This document shows, in pieces, positions 1-9,290 of a stretch of DNA of 64,000 nucleotides. The stretch's first letter is position 1, and every line of letters begins with the position of its first letter. The position numbers and the translations under genes were made by a program. The stretch is from positions 149,354,397 to 149,418,396 of the forward strand of contig NC_084800.1 in assembly GCF_963169125.1 (NCBI RefSeq), read 5' to 3'. The notes beneath the pieces were generated by a model. That model did no database searches and was not told the DNA's origin. It saw only the letters and a program-made list of their open reading frames with translations. The DNA is from Humulus lupulus (taxonomy: Eukaryota > Streptophyta > Magnoliopsida > Rosales > Cannabaceae).

Positions 1-1
1 T

Positions 2-559
2 GGTGGTAGTTGCACTAACGTTGCTAGTTCTTCCATGGTTGAAAAGCTAGGGCTCTCAACGCTTAAACATCCTTGTCCATACAAGTTGCAGTGGTTGAAT
101 GATAGTGGTGAAGTGAGGGTTACAAAACAGGTGCTGGTATCATTTCGAATTGGCAAGTATGAGGATGAGGTATTGTGCGATGTGGTTCCCATGCAAGCTG
201 GACACCTCCTTCTAGGAAGGCCTTGGCTATTTGATCGGCGAGTCCAGCATGATGGCTTCACCAACAAGTACTCATTCACGTTCCATCGACGAACAATCAC
301 TCTAGCTCCATTGACGCCAAAGCAAGTATATGAAGACCAAGTGAGGTTGCAAAGATTGAGTGATCAAAAAAAATTGAGTGAGCAAAAGAAGGAGAGTGAA
401 AAGATGAATGAGAGTGAGAAAAAAAAGAGACAAGGAGAGAAAAGGGTCGAATCAAGTGAGAGAGAAAAGAAAGAGAAGAGTTCGATCAATGAGGGAAAAT
501 TAGAGAGAAAACAAAATAATTTTTATGCAAAAAAAAAAGTGAGGTTAAGGAGGCTCTTT
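2..559 (+). pseudogene. gypsy aspartic protease region plus charged linker, partial
   Basis: The reading frame is open from base 2 and enters from outside the window, so the ATG at 35 is not a real start. The first residues read GGSCTNVASSS, the segment just after the catalytic Asp in plant gypsy retropepsins that use a D-G-G-S motif; the Asp itself would lie just left of the window. Further on, HLLLGRPWLFDRR is the conserved C-terminal part of the protease fold (the usual LLGRPW motif). After about residue 110 the protein becomes a Lys/Glu/Ser-rich low-complexity linker ending at the stop near 560. In an intact element this domain cuts the Gag-Pol polyprotein. Here it is separated from RT by a deletion and cannot be functional. 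Confidence 0.7.
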
Positions 560-562
560 TAA

Positions 563-930
563 ACACTAACCAACTTGATGCTAACAAGCAGGTTTTTGAT
601 CCCGATGATTGGGTATGGTTACACATGAGGAAAGAGCGATTCCCAGCACAAAGACGTTCCAAATTGCTACCTCGAGGAGATGGGCCGTTTCAAGTGCTAG
701 AAAGGATCAATGACAATGCCTACAGACTCGATTTACCATGTGAGTATACTGTTAGTGCTACTTTTAATGTTTCTGATTTGAGTCCTTTTGATGCAGGTGA
801 CGATTTGAGGTCAAATCTTTCTCAAGAGGGGGGGAATGATGAGGACACCAAGACTAAAAATCCAAGTCAAGTTCCAGTTGATCCAAGTCAAGAGGGGAGG
901 AATGATGAGGACACCAGTTTAGGAGCTTGA
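563..930 (+). pseudogene. gypsy integrase C-terminal segment
   Basis: Translation from 563 gives a tail typical of plant gypsy integrases: a [16 protein letters not shown] strand, then [20 protein letters not shown] (GPY/F-type module), then [12 protein letters not shown], and a tail with two QEG-(G/R)-NDEDT repeats ending at a TGA at 928-930. In intact elements this region follows the catalytic DDE core and helps DNA binding. The catalytic core is absent. The purine-rich coding stretch around 889-911 may double as the polypurine tract, because the presumed LTR starts soon after. The sequence is seen directly; lineage is not assigned. Confidence 0.75.
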
Positions 931-1057
931 TCAATATTTAACTTCCTGTAATGAGTCTTTTTATTTGTTAATCACGTTTTTTATTTAGTCTTTGTTTATT
1001 TTGTGAAAAGTCAAACACTTGACTTGTGTGAGTCCAAGAGTCCTTTTTCTTTATTTT

Positions 1058-1170
1058 TCGGTTTTTATTAGGAAGACAAAAGGCTTGTCTTTAATTTCGG
1101 TTTCCATTAGGAAGACAAAAGGTTGTCTTTAATTTTCGGTTTTTAGGAAGACAAAGGGGCTTGTCTTGAT
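1058..1170 (+). repeat. three imperfect tandem copies of a 35-45 bp unit
   Basis: The unit TTCGGTTT followed by TTAGGAAGACAAAAGG and CTTGTCTT occurs three times with small gaps. GGAAGACAA and TTGTCTT are partly complementary, so each unit can fold into a small hairpin. The array sits just upstream of the TATA-like box, where LTR enhancer repeats are often found; that role is inferred. Confidence 0.6.
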
Positions 1171-1182
1171 GTAATTTTCGGC

Positions 1183-1190
1183 TATATAAT
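1183..1190 (+). promoter_or_regulatory. TATA-like box in the gypsy LTR
   Basis: TATATAAT lies after the tandem repeats in the presumed LTR, a plausible core promoter position. No start site can be proven from sequence. Confidence 0.4.
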
Positions 1191-1642
1191 GCCTTGAAAA
1201 CATTTGGAAAAATCAGATTATGTTGAATGAAATTGTGAGTTTATTTCTTCTTGAGTTCTTGAAGAAACTTTTGAACTTATCAAGGAGATTCCTTGTGGCG
1301 TTCATCCTGACTTATCAAACGGATTCCATCCCCGTTTGTGGCGTCTTCCTCATGCCAAGGTTCGTGCTTGGTGAAGCATTGGGTCGCGGTTCCATTCCAA
1401 TCTCGTGTGTTCTTGGTGGCTGTTCCATATTTGGTGTCAGGTTTCGTCACACTTGTTGGCGTGGTTCGTATCACTATGGATGGTCCATTACTGTTCAAAT
1501 TAATTAATCATGGAATTAGTAATTATTATTTTTATGAGTTCTTTAATTGTTGCATTCATGCATCACATTTACTATTCCAAAAATTACTGATATTTATTAT
1601 ATGCATAAATTCATTTTTGTTTATTTATTTATTCCCAGCAAA

Positions 1643-1996
1643 GATGTCAATTGGTAAATTACACACCGATGCTTTTCTTAGTTCTTTGGTTTTGGAACCT
1701 GAAAACATGCAACACTAGTTTCGAGGTATTTTTTGACTATTTTTTCTTATAAGAAGTTGGAGTCAACCGTCTGTAACAAACCTCCAACAGAACCACCTTT
1801 GGCTACTAGCTATAAAGCAGAAGAAAAATATTCGAATAGGATGAAATCTTATCGGTTGTCACGTTATTACATGCTTTCAACCATGCCTTCAACCATGCCT
1901 GACGAAACAAAGGAAAAGTATATAAACTATGACTCAGCACATGAGATGTGGCAAGCAATGACAAAGGAAGTCTTTGCTGAGTGCCATCATTTGTAA
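1643..1996 (+). pseudogene. Ty1/copia gag fragment (UBN2-like), frameshifted
   Basis: An ATG at 1643 follows a short AT-rich leader and gives about 24 residues before a stop. After a frame change (ORF from 1733) the protein contains PPTEPPLATSYKAEEKY, then RYYMLSTMPSTMP, then SAHEMWQAM. This order (Pro-rich segment, charged helix, a YxLxxM-type helix and an HEMWxxM-type helix) is that of the copia Gag (UBN2 family) N-terminal half. TMPS is duplicated as a short tandem repeat. The C-terminal half and zinc knuckle are missing. It is probably the 5' end of copia element C1, whose pol follows, but the link is inferred from order and strand only. Confidence 0.5.
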
Positions 1997-2510
1997 CAAA
2001 CGAAAAAGGTAAATGAGATTTACATATATATATTTTCAACTTTGAATAGTAGATTCAAATACTATGAATAGCATATTCAATTTTTAGATAGTAGATTAAA
2101 AAATATATGGCACTACTCTATTTTCATTATTTTTCCTTTTTCAGAATCAGAGCCCTTAAAAGGAGGAAGATATCGATGAGGATTTTGATAGCGAGTAAAG
2201 CTGGAGGAGTTGGAGAGTAGTTTTATTCAAAAAATTTATTGTTAGTTGAACCATATTAATTCAGTTAATTTGTTTTAGAAATTCTAGATTTATTTTAACA
2301 AAGAAAACTAGAGTCTAGAAATTTAGTTTATTATTAGTAATTTTGATTATTAATGTTTGGAAACTTATTTCTATTTTTGCGTGACATTTATTTCTTTTAT
2401 TAATAAAGTAGTTATTATTTAAATAAATTATCTATTTACTTGTTATGCAAATTCTTTGTATAAACAAATTTACATACTAATAATGAATGAAAAATTATTT
2501 ACTTAATTAA
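1997..2510 (+). other. AT-rich non-coding stretch
   Basis: No open frame or recognisable domain is seen. It separates the gag fragment from the pol fragment of C1, so it probably stands in place of deleted C1 sequence. Confidence 0.4.
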
Positions 2511-2847
2511 AGGATGGTCCTTTAAGAGAACTATCTATTGGATCTCTCCCTGTTTGTGATTCATGTTTAGAAGGCAAGGTGACCAAGAGACCTTTTTCTG
2601 CTAAAGGTTCAAGAGTTATAGAACCACTTCAGCTGGTACATACAAATGTTTGCGGTCCACCTAATGTACAAGCAAGAGGAGGTTATGAATACTTCATCAC
2701 TTTTATTGACGATTATTCAAGATATGGTTACATATACTTAATGCAAAGAAAATCTGAAACTTTTTTAAAGTTCAAAGAATTTCGAGTAGAAGCTGAAAAG
2801 CAATTAGGTAAATTGATGGACCCAAAACGGGTATGTTTTAAATATTT
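2511..2847 (+). pseudogene. copia C1 pol, part 1: pre-integrase and start of integrase
   Basis: The translated segment reads CDSCLEGKVTKRPF (pre-integrase zinc-binding Cys pair and the usual KxTKxPF motif), then VHTNVCGP, then FITFIDDYSRYGY, then KFKEFRVEAEKQLGK. In copia integrases the first catalytic Asp lies in an H-T-D-V-x-GP motif; here it reads Asn (HTNVCGP), so the DDE triad is already broken. The second Asp region (FIDDYSR) is kept. The frame is cut at about 2848 by the 1.88-kb insertion and continues at 4744. An intact protein would join retrotransposon cDNA to host DNA. Confidence 0.8.
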
Positions 2848-2854
2848 ATAAATC

Positions 2855-4736
2855 GCAAGCGCACGAATCGTTCATATAGAATAGTGATTGTGTAAGCAAG
2901 GATGTCGAACCCAAAGGAGTTGTCTAAAATCGAAAAGAAAACTATTTTAAACCAAAATTAATAAATTTTAACCTAGTTCCAAAGATTGATGAGAATTTGT
3001 GACAATAAAATATAATAAGAGACAATAATAAAGAAATTTAAGACAATAAATAAAAATAAATTAATATTAGAAATCAAGATGGTAAAATAAGATTATTAAG
3101 GATTAGAATCCACAAAATATAAGTTCAATAATATTTATAAGTACATTGATTCCCAAGTTTTAGTGATAGTTAAAATAAATCAAACTATCATTTTCCAAAT
3201 AGATTTATAATTTTAAGCACAAATTACTTCTAAAAAGATAAGATTTTTCTTCACTTTTCAAAAAGTTATAATTTCAAAGTATTTAATGTAAATCAATCTA
3301 ATGAAATAACAAATAAATCAATGAACATTATTTATAAGGCAAAACATAATATTTTTGTTCTAAGCATGGATGTGTACAATTTAATGACACATCTTACACA
3401 AAAAATATTATGTTTTGGCACTAATGAAGAACAAAGTGTAAATATGTTCTAACAATCTAAAATACAAGATATTTAAGATGAAAGAAAATATTTGAAGAAG
3501 AAAATCCATAAACTTTATTGCACTAAATGGGAAATCAACATACACAATAAATACTATCTAGTTACATATTGTTTCATCATCACCTTAATAATCTTAAAAT
3601 GATTAGAAACTCATAATTAGAATAGCAAATACAAACTAAAAATTACAAACATAAATAGGAAAATTTGGCAGAGAAACCCCCAAATTGTTCCTCTAAAAAT
3701 ACATAGAAAATTAACCAAAAAGAAGAAGATGATGAAGAGAATTGAGAGGTTTTGAAAGTGTAGAGCTTGTGGTATGGTAACCTCCCTAAAATATGCCACT
3801 AAACTCCTTTATTTATAGCCAAAAAATGATATTAAAATAATCAATTTAAATTAATTTAATTAATTATAATATGGAAAATGGGGGTAAATTATAGAGTGTA
3901 ATAATGATGTTTTGGGGTAAAATGTGTAAGAAAGTGCAGTAAAAAATGGCATTTTTAGACATAGGGGACAAGGGGACAAATGAACTTTTGATGGGCTCAA
4001 GGGGAAATGGCAGATGGCTGGAGGTGGATGTGATTGGGCCAATGAGGCAGGCAGGTGGCCCAAAGGCTGAAGGCTGTTGGTGAGGGAAAGGCCCAGGCGT
4101 TGGCTGCTTTGGGTCTGTGCTAGAGTAGTCTTGAGGAGGCACGACTGGGGATTGCTTCGTGTGGCATCAGGCAGGTAGGCTGTGAAGCTGCTGGAAGTAG
4201 GCATGGGCCAGGCGGAATGGCTGGGAGAGGCCAACTGGGCTTCGGCTGGTGCAGGGATGGCTCCGTGGGCCTGAGCAAATGGAATATTTCTGTTGGCCCT
4301 TTGATAAAATGCCACATTTTTACTTTCTTTTCCTTGAAATGCCATTTTTTTTCTTCATTATTCTTGCTTTTCAAGAGCAAAAATACACCAAAATCCCTAA
4401 CAAAATAAACATAAATTAAATCAAAATTAAATATTTTCAATTATCCAATAAATCATATTAATTCATTGAAAATATTATTAAAATTTAATTTAATTTAACA
4501 TTTATTTTCAATAAAACACACATTTTTTACTTCTAACTAGACACAATAATTTAAATAATTAACTACAACATTTTACAACAAAATAACTATAACAACACAT
4601 AAAAATATATAAAATCAAAATAAACCCAATAAATTCAAAATTACTTTAAAACTTAATAAATCAATTAAAAACTCAAGAATTAAGCAACAATTAGCACATA
4701 AAAAGTGGTAAAATAACTCTATTTTGTAGAGTTATC
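2855..4736. mobile_element. 1.88-kb non-coding insertion with 7-bp TSD and terminal hairpin, unclassified
   Basis: ATAAATC occurs directly at 2848-2854 and again at 4737-4743 and brackets this block, which splits the C1 integrase. The left end begins GCAAGCGCACGAATCG. The right end is a perfect 9-bp inverted repeat, ATAACTCTA / TAGAGTTAT with a 5-bp loop (4713-4735). Inside are a GGATGTCGAACCC motif near 2900, a very A-rich left half and a GC-richer island (about 3960-4290). Open frames on the minus strand there are Pro/Ser-rich and match no family I know. There are no LTRs, no long terminal inverted repeats and no transposase. I have a memory of similar ends in other plant genomes but cannot name the family. 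Confidence 0.6.
4713..4735. repeat. terminal hairpin of the 1.88-kb insertion
   Basis: ATAACTCTA, loop TTTTG, TAGAGTTAT: perfect 9-bp arms, one base from the insertion border. Confidence 0.75.
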
Positions 4737-4743
4737 ATAAATC

Positions 4744-6424
4744 ACTGAAAGTTCTTTGATTTGATCCAGGAGGACAGTACTTGGATTTTGAATTCGAGGA
4801 CCATCTATGTGAACATGGTATTCAATCCCAACTGACATCACCTAGAACGCCACATCAAAATGGTGTTTGAGAAAGACGGAATAGAATGTTACTAGATATG
4901 GTTAGATCAATGATGAGCTTCTCATCATTACCACTGTCAATCTAGGGCTATGCAATTCAATGTGCTATATACATATTGAATGTTGTTCCATCTAAGTCTA
5001 TCCAGAAGACACCCATGGAATTATGTAATGGTTGTAAACTTAGTTTACACCATTTTCACATTTGGGGGTGTCCTGCACATGTGCTTAAAGGAAGGACTGA
5101 GAGGTTGGAATCACGCTCTGAAGTGTGCATGTTTGTAGGCTATTCCAAAGAGACTAGAGGTTGAATTTTCTATAGTCCCAAAGAAAATAAAACATTTGTA
5201 TCGACAAATGCAACTATTCTTGAACATGACTATGTTAATAACCACAAACCTCACAGTAAGGTTGTACTGGAGGAGACGATCTCGAATGAAGTTGCAAAGT
5301 CACCAACAATAACCAATGAAAAACGGCAAGAGGAAACTTCAAGTTCTAGTCAGAATAGTGGAGAGCCTCATCATAGTGGGAGGGTTAGTAAGCAACCCAT
5401 ACACTATGAACACGAAGTACAAATGCTTGTGTCTGACACAAACAAAGACGATCCATTGACATTTAAAGATGCAATGAATGATTCTGACAAGGACAAATGG
5501 CAAGACGCCATGACCAAGAAATGGAATCGATGTATTCCAATTCTTTCTGGCTTCTTGAAGATCCCCCTGAGAATATCAAGCCCATTGGTTGCAAGTGGAT
5601 ATTCAAGAAGAAAAGAGGAGCAGATGGGAAAGTAGAGACTTTCAAAGCAAGGCTTGTAGGCAAAGGCTACACACAAAAAGAACGGGTTGATTATGAAGAA
5701 ATTTTTTCTCCTATAGCCATGTTAAAATCTATTCGTATACTCTTATCCATTCCTGCATGCATGGATTATGATATTTGACAAATGGATGTCAAAACAACTT
5801 TTCTGAATGTCTACCTTGACGAAAACATTTGCATGTCTCAACCAGCAGGGTTCGAAGTAAAAGGTCAAGAGCAAAAAGTTTGCAAGCTTCTTAGGTCCAT
5901 CTATGGACTCAAATAAGCTTCTAGATCTTGGAATCTTAGATTTGATGACACAATTAAAATGTTTGGTTTTGAACAAAACGTTGACGAAGCTTGTTTCAAT
6001 AAACAAATAAAATATGGTGTAGTAGTATTCCTCGTTCTTTACGTTGATGATATATTACTGATTGGTAATGATGTAACATCATTATCAAAGTTAAAGAACT
6101 GGTTAGCTGAACAATTCCAAATGAAAGATTTGGGAGAAGCCAAGTATGTTCTCAGCATTCAAATTCTAAGAGATAGACAGAACAAGACTTTGGCACTGTC
6201 TCAAACAACTTATATTGATAAGGTGCTAGAATGCTTTAATATGCAAAACTCCAAAAAGGGTGATATGCCAACCCATTTCTGAGCAGTCCTTTCCAAGGAG
6301 CAGTGTCCCAAAACATCTCAGGAAGAGGAAGATATGAGCCAGTATCCCTATGCCTCAGCGATAGGCAATGTTATGTATGCTATACTATGTATAAGACCTG
6401 ACATTTGTTATGCAGTAGGGATAG
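4744..6424 (+). pseudogene. copia C1 pol, part 2: integrase end, RT and start of RNase H
   Basis: The integrase resumes with GGQYLDFEFEDHL and TPHQNGV, where the codon before the catalytic ERR is TGA. It continues through GCPAHVLKGR and VGYSKETRG. The reverse transcriptase runs about 5420-6290: GCKWIFKKKRGADGKVE, KARLVGKGYTQK, DYEEIFSPIAML, QMDVKTTFLN, RSIYGLK, and the polymerase motif LYVDDILLIGND with its paired Asp residues. Stops in the original frame sit at about 5776 (Trp to stop), 5914 (Gln to stop) and 6280. A frameshift lies near 5500-5550. The tail PYASAIGNVMYAM and RPDICYAVGI runs up to the TRIM and rejoins exactly at 7247. TNT1-94-like copia; dead. Confidence 0.85.
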
Positions 6425-6797
6425 TGTAACGCCCCACGTCACTATGGCTGCTACCTGGAATGACGACTGGCCCTACAATCCAACACAAGTCTTTCCAGCG
6501 TGCTTTATCCTCACTCCTACACTTCCTGGGAAATCTTCCCAAGAGGTCATCCATTTTGAGATTACTCTATGTCAAGCACGCTTAACTTTGGAGTTCTCAA
6601 GTGATGGGCTACCGAAAAGAAGATGCATCTTGTTGATATAGGTAGTACCCATCAATCTATTAAATCCTTCTTCAACTGTGTAGTCCCATATCTACACAGT
6701 CTTAGAATCATCACACTTGACCTTCCCCAGGCAGTGTGGGATTGCATATCTTTACCCGGTCTTTCCCCTTACGGTTCACGGGATACGGACTGTCACA
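6425..6797 (-). repeat. TRIM 3' LTR (minus-strand sense)
   Basis: 373 bp. Its plus-strand left end is TGTAACGCCCC, so the LTR 3' end reads GGGGCGTTACA. Confidence 0.95.
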
Positions 6798-6855
6798 ATC
6801 AACCCCCCTTACGGGCCCGACGTCCCCGTCGGCCACACTTCCGACTAGGTCAAGT

Positions 6856-6866
6856 CTCTGATACCA
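6856..6866 (-). promoter_or_regulatory. TRIM primer-binding site (initiator Met tRNA)
   Basis: On the minus strand it reads TGGTATCAGAG, complementary to the 3' end of plant initiator Met tRNA, two bases after the 5' LTR. Confidence 0.9.
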
Positions 6867-6868
6867 TT

Positions 6869-7241
6869 TGTAATGCCCCACGTCACTATGGCTGCTTCCT
6901 GGAAGGACGACTGGCCCTACAAACCAACACGAGTCTTTCCAGCATGCTTTTTCCTCACTCCCACTCTTCATGCGAAAACTTCCCTGGAGGTCACCCATCT
7001 TGAGATTACTCCAGGTCAAGCATGCTTAACTTTGGAGTTCTCAAGTGATGGGCTACCAAAAAGAAGATGCATCTTGTTGATATAGGTAATACCCATCAAT
7101 CCATTTAATCCTTCTTCAATTCTGTAGTCCCATACCTACACAGTCTTAGAATCATAACACTTGACCTTCCCCAGGCGGTGTGGGATTGGACAGCTTTACC
7201 CGGTCTTTCCCTTTACGAATCAAGGGATACTGACTATCACA
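6869..7241 (-). repeat. TRIM 5' LTR (minus-strand sense)
   Basis: 373 bp, same length as its partner. The CpG in the terminal GGCGTTACA has decayed to GGCATTACA. Confidence 0.95.
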
Positions 7242-7246
7242 GATAG

Positions 7247-7857
7247 TCAGCCATTATCAATACAAACCTGGATTCAGTCATTGGATTGCAGTGAAGAATA
7301 TTCTCAAGTATCTTAGAAATACTAGAGATTTTATGCTTGTATATTCAGGTGGAGACCTGAACCCCACTAGTTACACTGATTCTGATTTTCAATCCGACAG
7401 AGATAATCAGAAATCAACTTATGGATCAGTGTTAACTCTTGGAGGAGGAGCAGTAGTCTGGAGAAGTATTAAACAAACCAGCATTGCATACTCCACCATG
7501 GAAGCTGAGTATATAACAGCTTGTGAAGGAGCTAAGGAGGCTGTATGGCTCAAGAAGTTCTATTCCGATCTGGAAGTCATGCCAGGTGTGGATAAGCCAC
7601 TAGTCCTAAACTGTGACAACAGTGGGGAAGTAGCTAACTCAAAGGAACCAAGGAGTCACAAGAGGGGAAAGCACATCGAGATGAAGTATCACTTGATCAG
7701 AGAGATAGTTCACCGAGGAGATGTTGCAGTTATGAAGATAGCTTCAGAGCATAATCTTTCAAATCCTTTCACAAAGACTTTATCTATGAAATCTTTTAAG
7801 GAGCATGTAAGAAACATGGGAAAGAGAGAGATGCCTCATTTGCTTTATGGAAAATGA
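7247..7857 (+). pseudogene. copia C1 pol, part 3: RNase H and C-terminus
   Basis: Starting right after the right TSD of the TRIM, the frame reads SHYQYKPGFSHWIAVKNILK and then the copia RNase H: YTDSDFQSD (first catalytic Asp), a GGGAVVWRS strand, STMEAEYITACEGAKEAVWL (catalytic Glu), and LNCDNSGEVANSKEPRSHKR (catalytic Asp). The end, IASEHNLSNPFTKTL, is the classical copia C-terminus; the normal ADPFTK is changed to SNPFTK. The stop is at 7855-7857. RNase H would degrade RNA in the RNA-DNA hybrid. This part is open throughout (188 codons from the ATG at 7291), but the rest of pol is broken. Confidence 0.9.
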
Positions 7858-7862
7858 GAGAT
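7850..7862 (+). promoter_or_regulatory. probable polypurine tract of copia C1
   Basis: GGAAAATGAGAGAT lies directly before the LTR start TGTGGG at 7863, which is the place for plus-strand priming. Confidence 0.55.
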
Positions 7863-9290
7863 TGTGGGAATTGCGCCCTGAAAGCATATGTAGTAGACAT
7901 TGTTTTAAGAAATAAATAAACAAACTGAATTTGTTATGCATATATTTTATGGATTATATTATTCTGTGATAATATTAAGTAAATATCAGAAAAATTCCTA
8001 AGTTCATATATGTGATATCAACGACCTATTGGTACGGGAGGATTGCGTTTGAGATAAATGAACTTGAATAGTTCGTAGTAAAATAAAGTGGAGGTCCACT
8101 TGTATTATGAATGAATGTGATCTAGATCTGGATTACCAGTGTAGTGTGTAACATTAGTGGAGGTGCTTTATATATTAGAGAATATATAGAACAAGACCAG
8201 ATATGTTTATTAATACTTAGTTAAATATTGTTTCGAATTATTAATACTTAGTTCTTAATCCTGAAGTTACTATGAACTCTTGTCTATGTTATATGAGTTG
8301 TTCGATTCACTCGTTAGGGTTTGTCAGAATGATCAGGCTAGAAACTTTTGTTTTGGGAACTCATTAATGTAAATGGCTGGGGAAATAGTATACAGATAAG
8401 GAATCTATACCTTCTCGCAAGAGATTGAATAATGGTTCTCTTAAGGGTTGACTTTGGGACTGAACGGTAATCGAGCTGAAATTCATAATTTGGTTGTGAA
8501 TTAAACCTCACTAGTAAAGTCGATGGTACTTAAGGAAACAAGATATAATTAAAAGGGTAAAATGGTAATTTTATTCCCAGTTAATTATGATCCATTATTA
8601 GAGGGTTAATTTGTATGTAATGATTATATCAATGGAAGCTTTATTGTTATAAAGTACTCAGTAAATGAAATGTCTATAATTACAAGAGTGCAGTCTCATA
8701 TTTATAGTAGAGTAATCATGAGATTAATAAATTAAGATTGTTTAATTAAAGAGTTTAATTAATAATCACAAATGTATTGGAGCATGGAATTATAGGTACA
8801 TAGGTCCCCACAGCGGCTCTATCAACACTATTCAAGGCAAGAGTTGACATAAATTGTGAAAATGGTAGAAAGACATATTTAAGAAGAAATTTGTTCTTCG
8901 AGCCAAATATGCAATTATGTGATAATAGTGATTAATTAATTAATTACAAATTAGTTGTAATTATCAAAATTAATTATTAATTAATTATTGTGTAATTTTT
9001 GAAATTATATAAATAATTAATTTATTATATTTTTTGAAATTATAATAAAATAAATATTAAAATTTTGAAATTAATATTTAATTAAAATTGGTTTTAATTA
9101 ATTAGTAGAATTAATTAAATATCTTTATTTTAGTGGGAGATAATAATGTGACAAGTTCAAATAGGATTTGAATTTAAAGATTAATATTTATTCATATAAT
9201 TAATTATATGTGATAATTAATTAAAAAGATAATAGATTGAAATTTGAATTAATTATCAAGTTGTTGGATTTTATATGAAATTCTTTAATT
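7863..9290 (+). repeat. copia C1 3' LTR, 5' part
   Basis: It starts TGTGGGAATTGCGCCCTGAA just after the polypurine tract. It aligns by eye along its length with the reverse complement of the solo LTR at 59720-61946, for example in GCCCTGAAAGCATATGTAG. Near 9290 it stops matching the 3' part of that LTR and jumps back to a diverged copy of the LTR middle, so this is the left half of a hybrid LTR. Confidence 0.8.

Larger units (their letters stand above)
1..1498 (+). mobile_element. Ty3/gypsy element remnant, cut by left window edge and internally deleted
   Basis: The window opens inside a Ty3/gypsy polyprotein. A retropepsin-like segment and its charged linker (2-559) are followed within a few bases by the extreme C-terminal integrase segment (563-930), so RT, RNase H and most of integrase are deleted. 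AT-rich DNA with a TATA-like box and short tandem repeats follows and looks like the 3' LTR. The right border near 1498 is placed only by the change to a copia leader sequence. No TSD is visible. Confidence 0.75.
931..1498 (+). repeat. probable 3' LTR of the left-edge gypsy remnant
   Basis: This non-coding, T-rich DNA follows the integrase stop directly. It holds a TATA-like box, a triplicated short repeat, and a GC-richer end (about 1290-1480). No second LTR copy is in the window, so both borders are estimates. Confidence 0.5.
6425..7241 (-). mobile_element. TRIM (terminal-repeat retrotransposon in miniature), 817 bp, TSD GATAG
   Basis: Two 373-bp direct repeats (6425-6797 and 6869-7241) enclose only 71 bp. 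Read on the minus strand each repeat runs TGTGA...TTACA, that is TG...CA. The internal 71 bp carry a primer-binding site for initiator Met tRNA (TGGTATCAGAG, plus 6856-6866), two bases from the 5' LTR, and a polypurine run next to the 3' LTR (plus CCCCCC, 6803-6808). GATAG flanks both sides (6420-6424, 7242-7246). Removing element plus one TSD restores the copia frame as AVGIVSHYQYKPGF. There is no coding capacity. By eye the two LTRs differ at about 10 percent of positions, so it is not recent. Confidence 0.95.

Noticed and set aside
3860..4345. 161-codon minus-strand open frame in the 1.88-kb insertion
   Set aside because: Pro/Ser/Leu-rich with no motif, in the GC-rich island only; overlapping frames are equally open, so base composition explains it.
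2855..4736. Helitron
   Set aside because: There is a 7-bp direct repeat, no TC start or CTRR end, and the hairpin is at the very border rather than about 10 bp inside.
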